Shown: positions 63,936 to 64,000 of the stretch, one piece after another
How the letters are laid out: each line of letters opens with the position of its first letter
How positions within the stretch are numbered: the stretch's first letter is position 1
Origin: Symsagittifera roscoffensis
Taxonomy: Eukaryota; Xenacoelomorpha; Acoela; Convolutidae
Assembly (NCBI RefSeq): GCF_963678635.1
Contig: NC_087067.1
Location: 30,046,401 to 30,110,400 of the forward strand
Direction of reading: 5' to 3'
DNA: 64,000 bases
The notes under the pieces: generated by a model
Databases searched by the model: none
What the model was told of the DNA's origin: nothing
What the model saw: only the letters and a program-made list of their open reading frames with translations
Made by a program: the position numbers and the translations under genes

Positions 63936-64000
63936 ATGAATTAAGTAAATATTACTAATTAATTACAATATTAAAAACTCACCATTCTTTATTCATGTTT

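Larger units (their letters stand above)
47152..64000 (+). mobile_element. Giant retrovirus-like Ty3/Gypsy element, right end beyond the window
   Basis: Putative 5' LTR, 1.2-kb leader, at least seven coding frames on one strand (ORF155, ORF526, Gag-Pol, two small hydrophobic ORFs, ATG-less frame, Env-like) plus a 599-aa ORF. The base composition is uniformly A-rich and G-poor across all of them, which ties them together. The element is over 16.8 kb, about twice a normal Gypsy or errantivirus. The large frames are free of internal stops. No 3' LTR is visible before the edge, so completeness cannot be shown. Confidence 0.8.

Overview
This is an AT-rich eukaryotic, almost certainly invertebrate metazoan, nuclear sequence. 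Two spliced host genes are clear: a SOCS4/5-type cytokine-signalling suppressor on the minus strand and a tetraspanin on the plus strand. Both have GT/GC-AG introns. Most of the rest is transposable elements of many classes plus their decayed remains. The phylum cannot be fixed from the sequence. There are no bacterial signatures, CRISPR arrays or complete tRNA genes.

Layout. Positions 1-7.3 kb hold a foldback element, a possible two-exon minus-strand gene (773-1724) and a Tc1-like terminal-repeat pair (1823-7263) enclosing a dead LINE. Positions 7.3-14 kb are mostly non-coding, with two hAT-type MITEs proven by 8-bp target duplications, a ~100-bp SINE-like repeat and a long hairpin. The SOCS gene occupies 14157-19859 in four introns' worth of splicing (five coding exons) with one GC-AG intron. 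Upstream of it come an R2-like (RLE-type) retroelement fragment, a ~166-bp divergent satellite (21.1-22.6 kb) and a degenerate second copy of the SOCS 5' exons (23.3-23.7 kb). Positions 24.2-43.7 kb are a graveyard of non-LTR retrotransposons: PHD-finger ORF1s, APE endonuclease/RT ORF2s, RLE-type elements, SGNH-hydrolase fragments and Penelope-like tails. It includes one precisely bounded LINE insertion (25396-29241) and a ~3-kb block present twice ~4.3 kb apart. A 200-base assembly gap lies at 42845-43044. The tetraspanin is at 44386-45357.

From about 47.15 kb to the right edge lies one very large retrovirus-like Ty3/Gypsy element, not finished at 64 kb, so over 16.8 kb. After a putative LTR and a long structured leader it carries a basic 155-aa ORF, a 526-aa ORF, and a 2203-aa Gag-Pol (capsid, zinc knuckle, protease, RT, RNase H, integrase with D,D35E and GPY/F). 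It then has two tiny overlapping hydrophobic ORFs, a 378-codon open frame with no ATG, an 826-aa Env-like glycoprotein and a 599-aa protein of unknown role followed at once by a consensus splice donor. Its coding strand is A-rich and G-poor. The main frames are intact, so the copy looks young. The extra genes on both sides of gag-pol make it the best candidate here for an undescribed system.

Expression logic (inference): Gag-Pol is one continuous frame, preceded in the same frame by the 526-aa ORF across a single TAA. The downstream genes would need spliced subgenomic RNAs. A leader GTAAGT at 48517 and the ATG-less frame fit that view.
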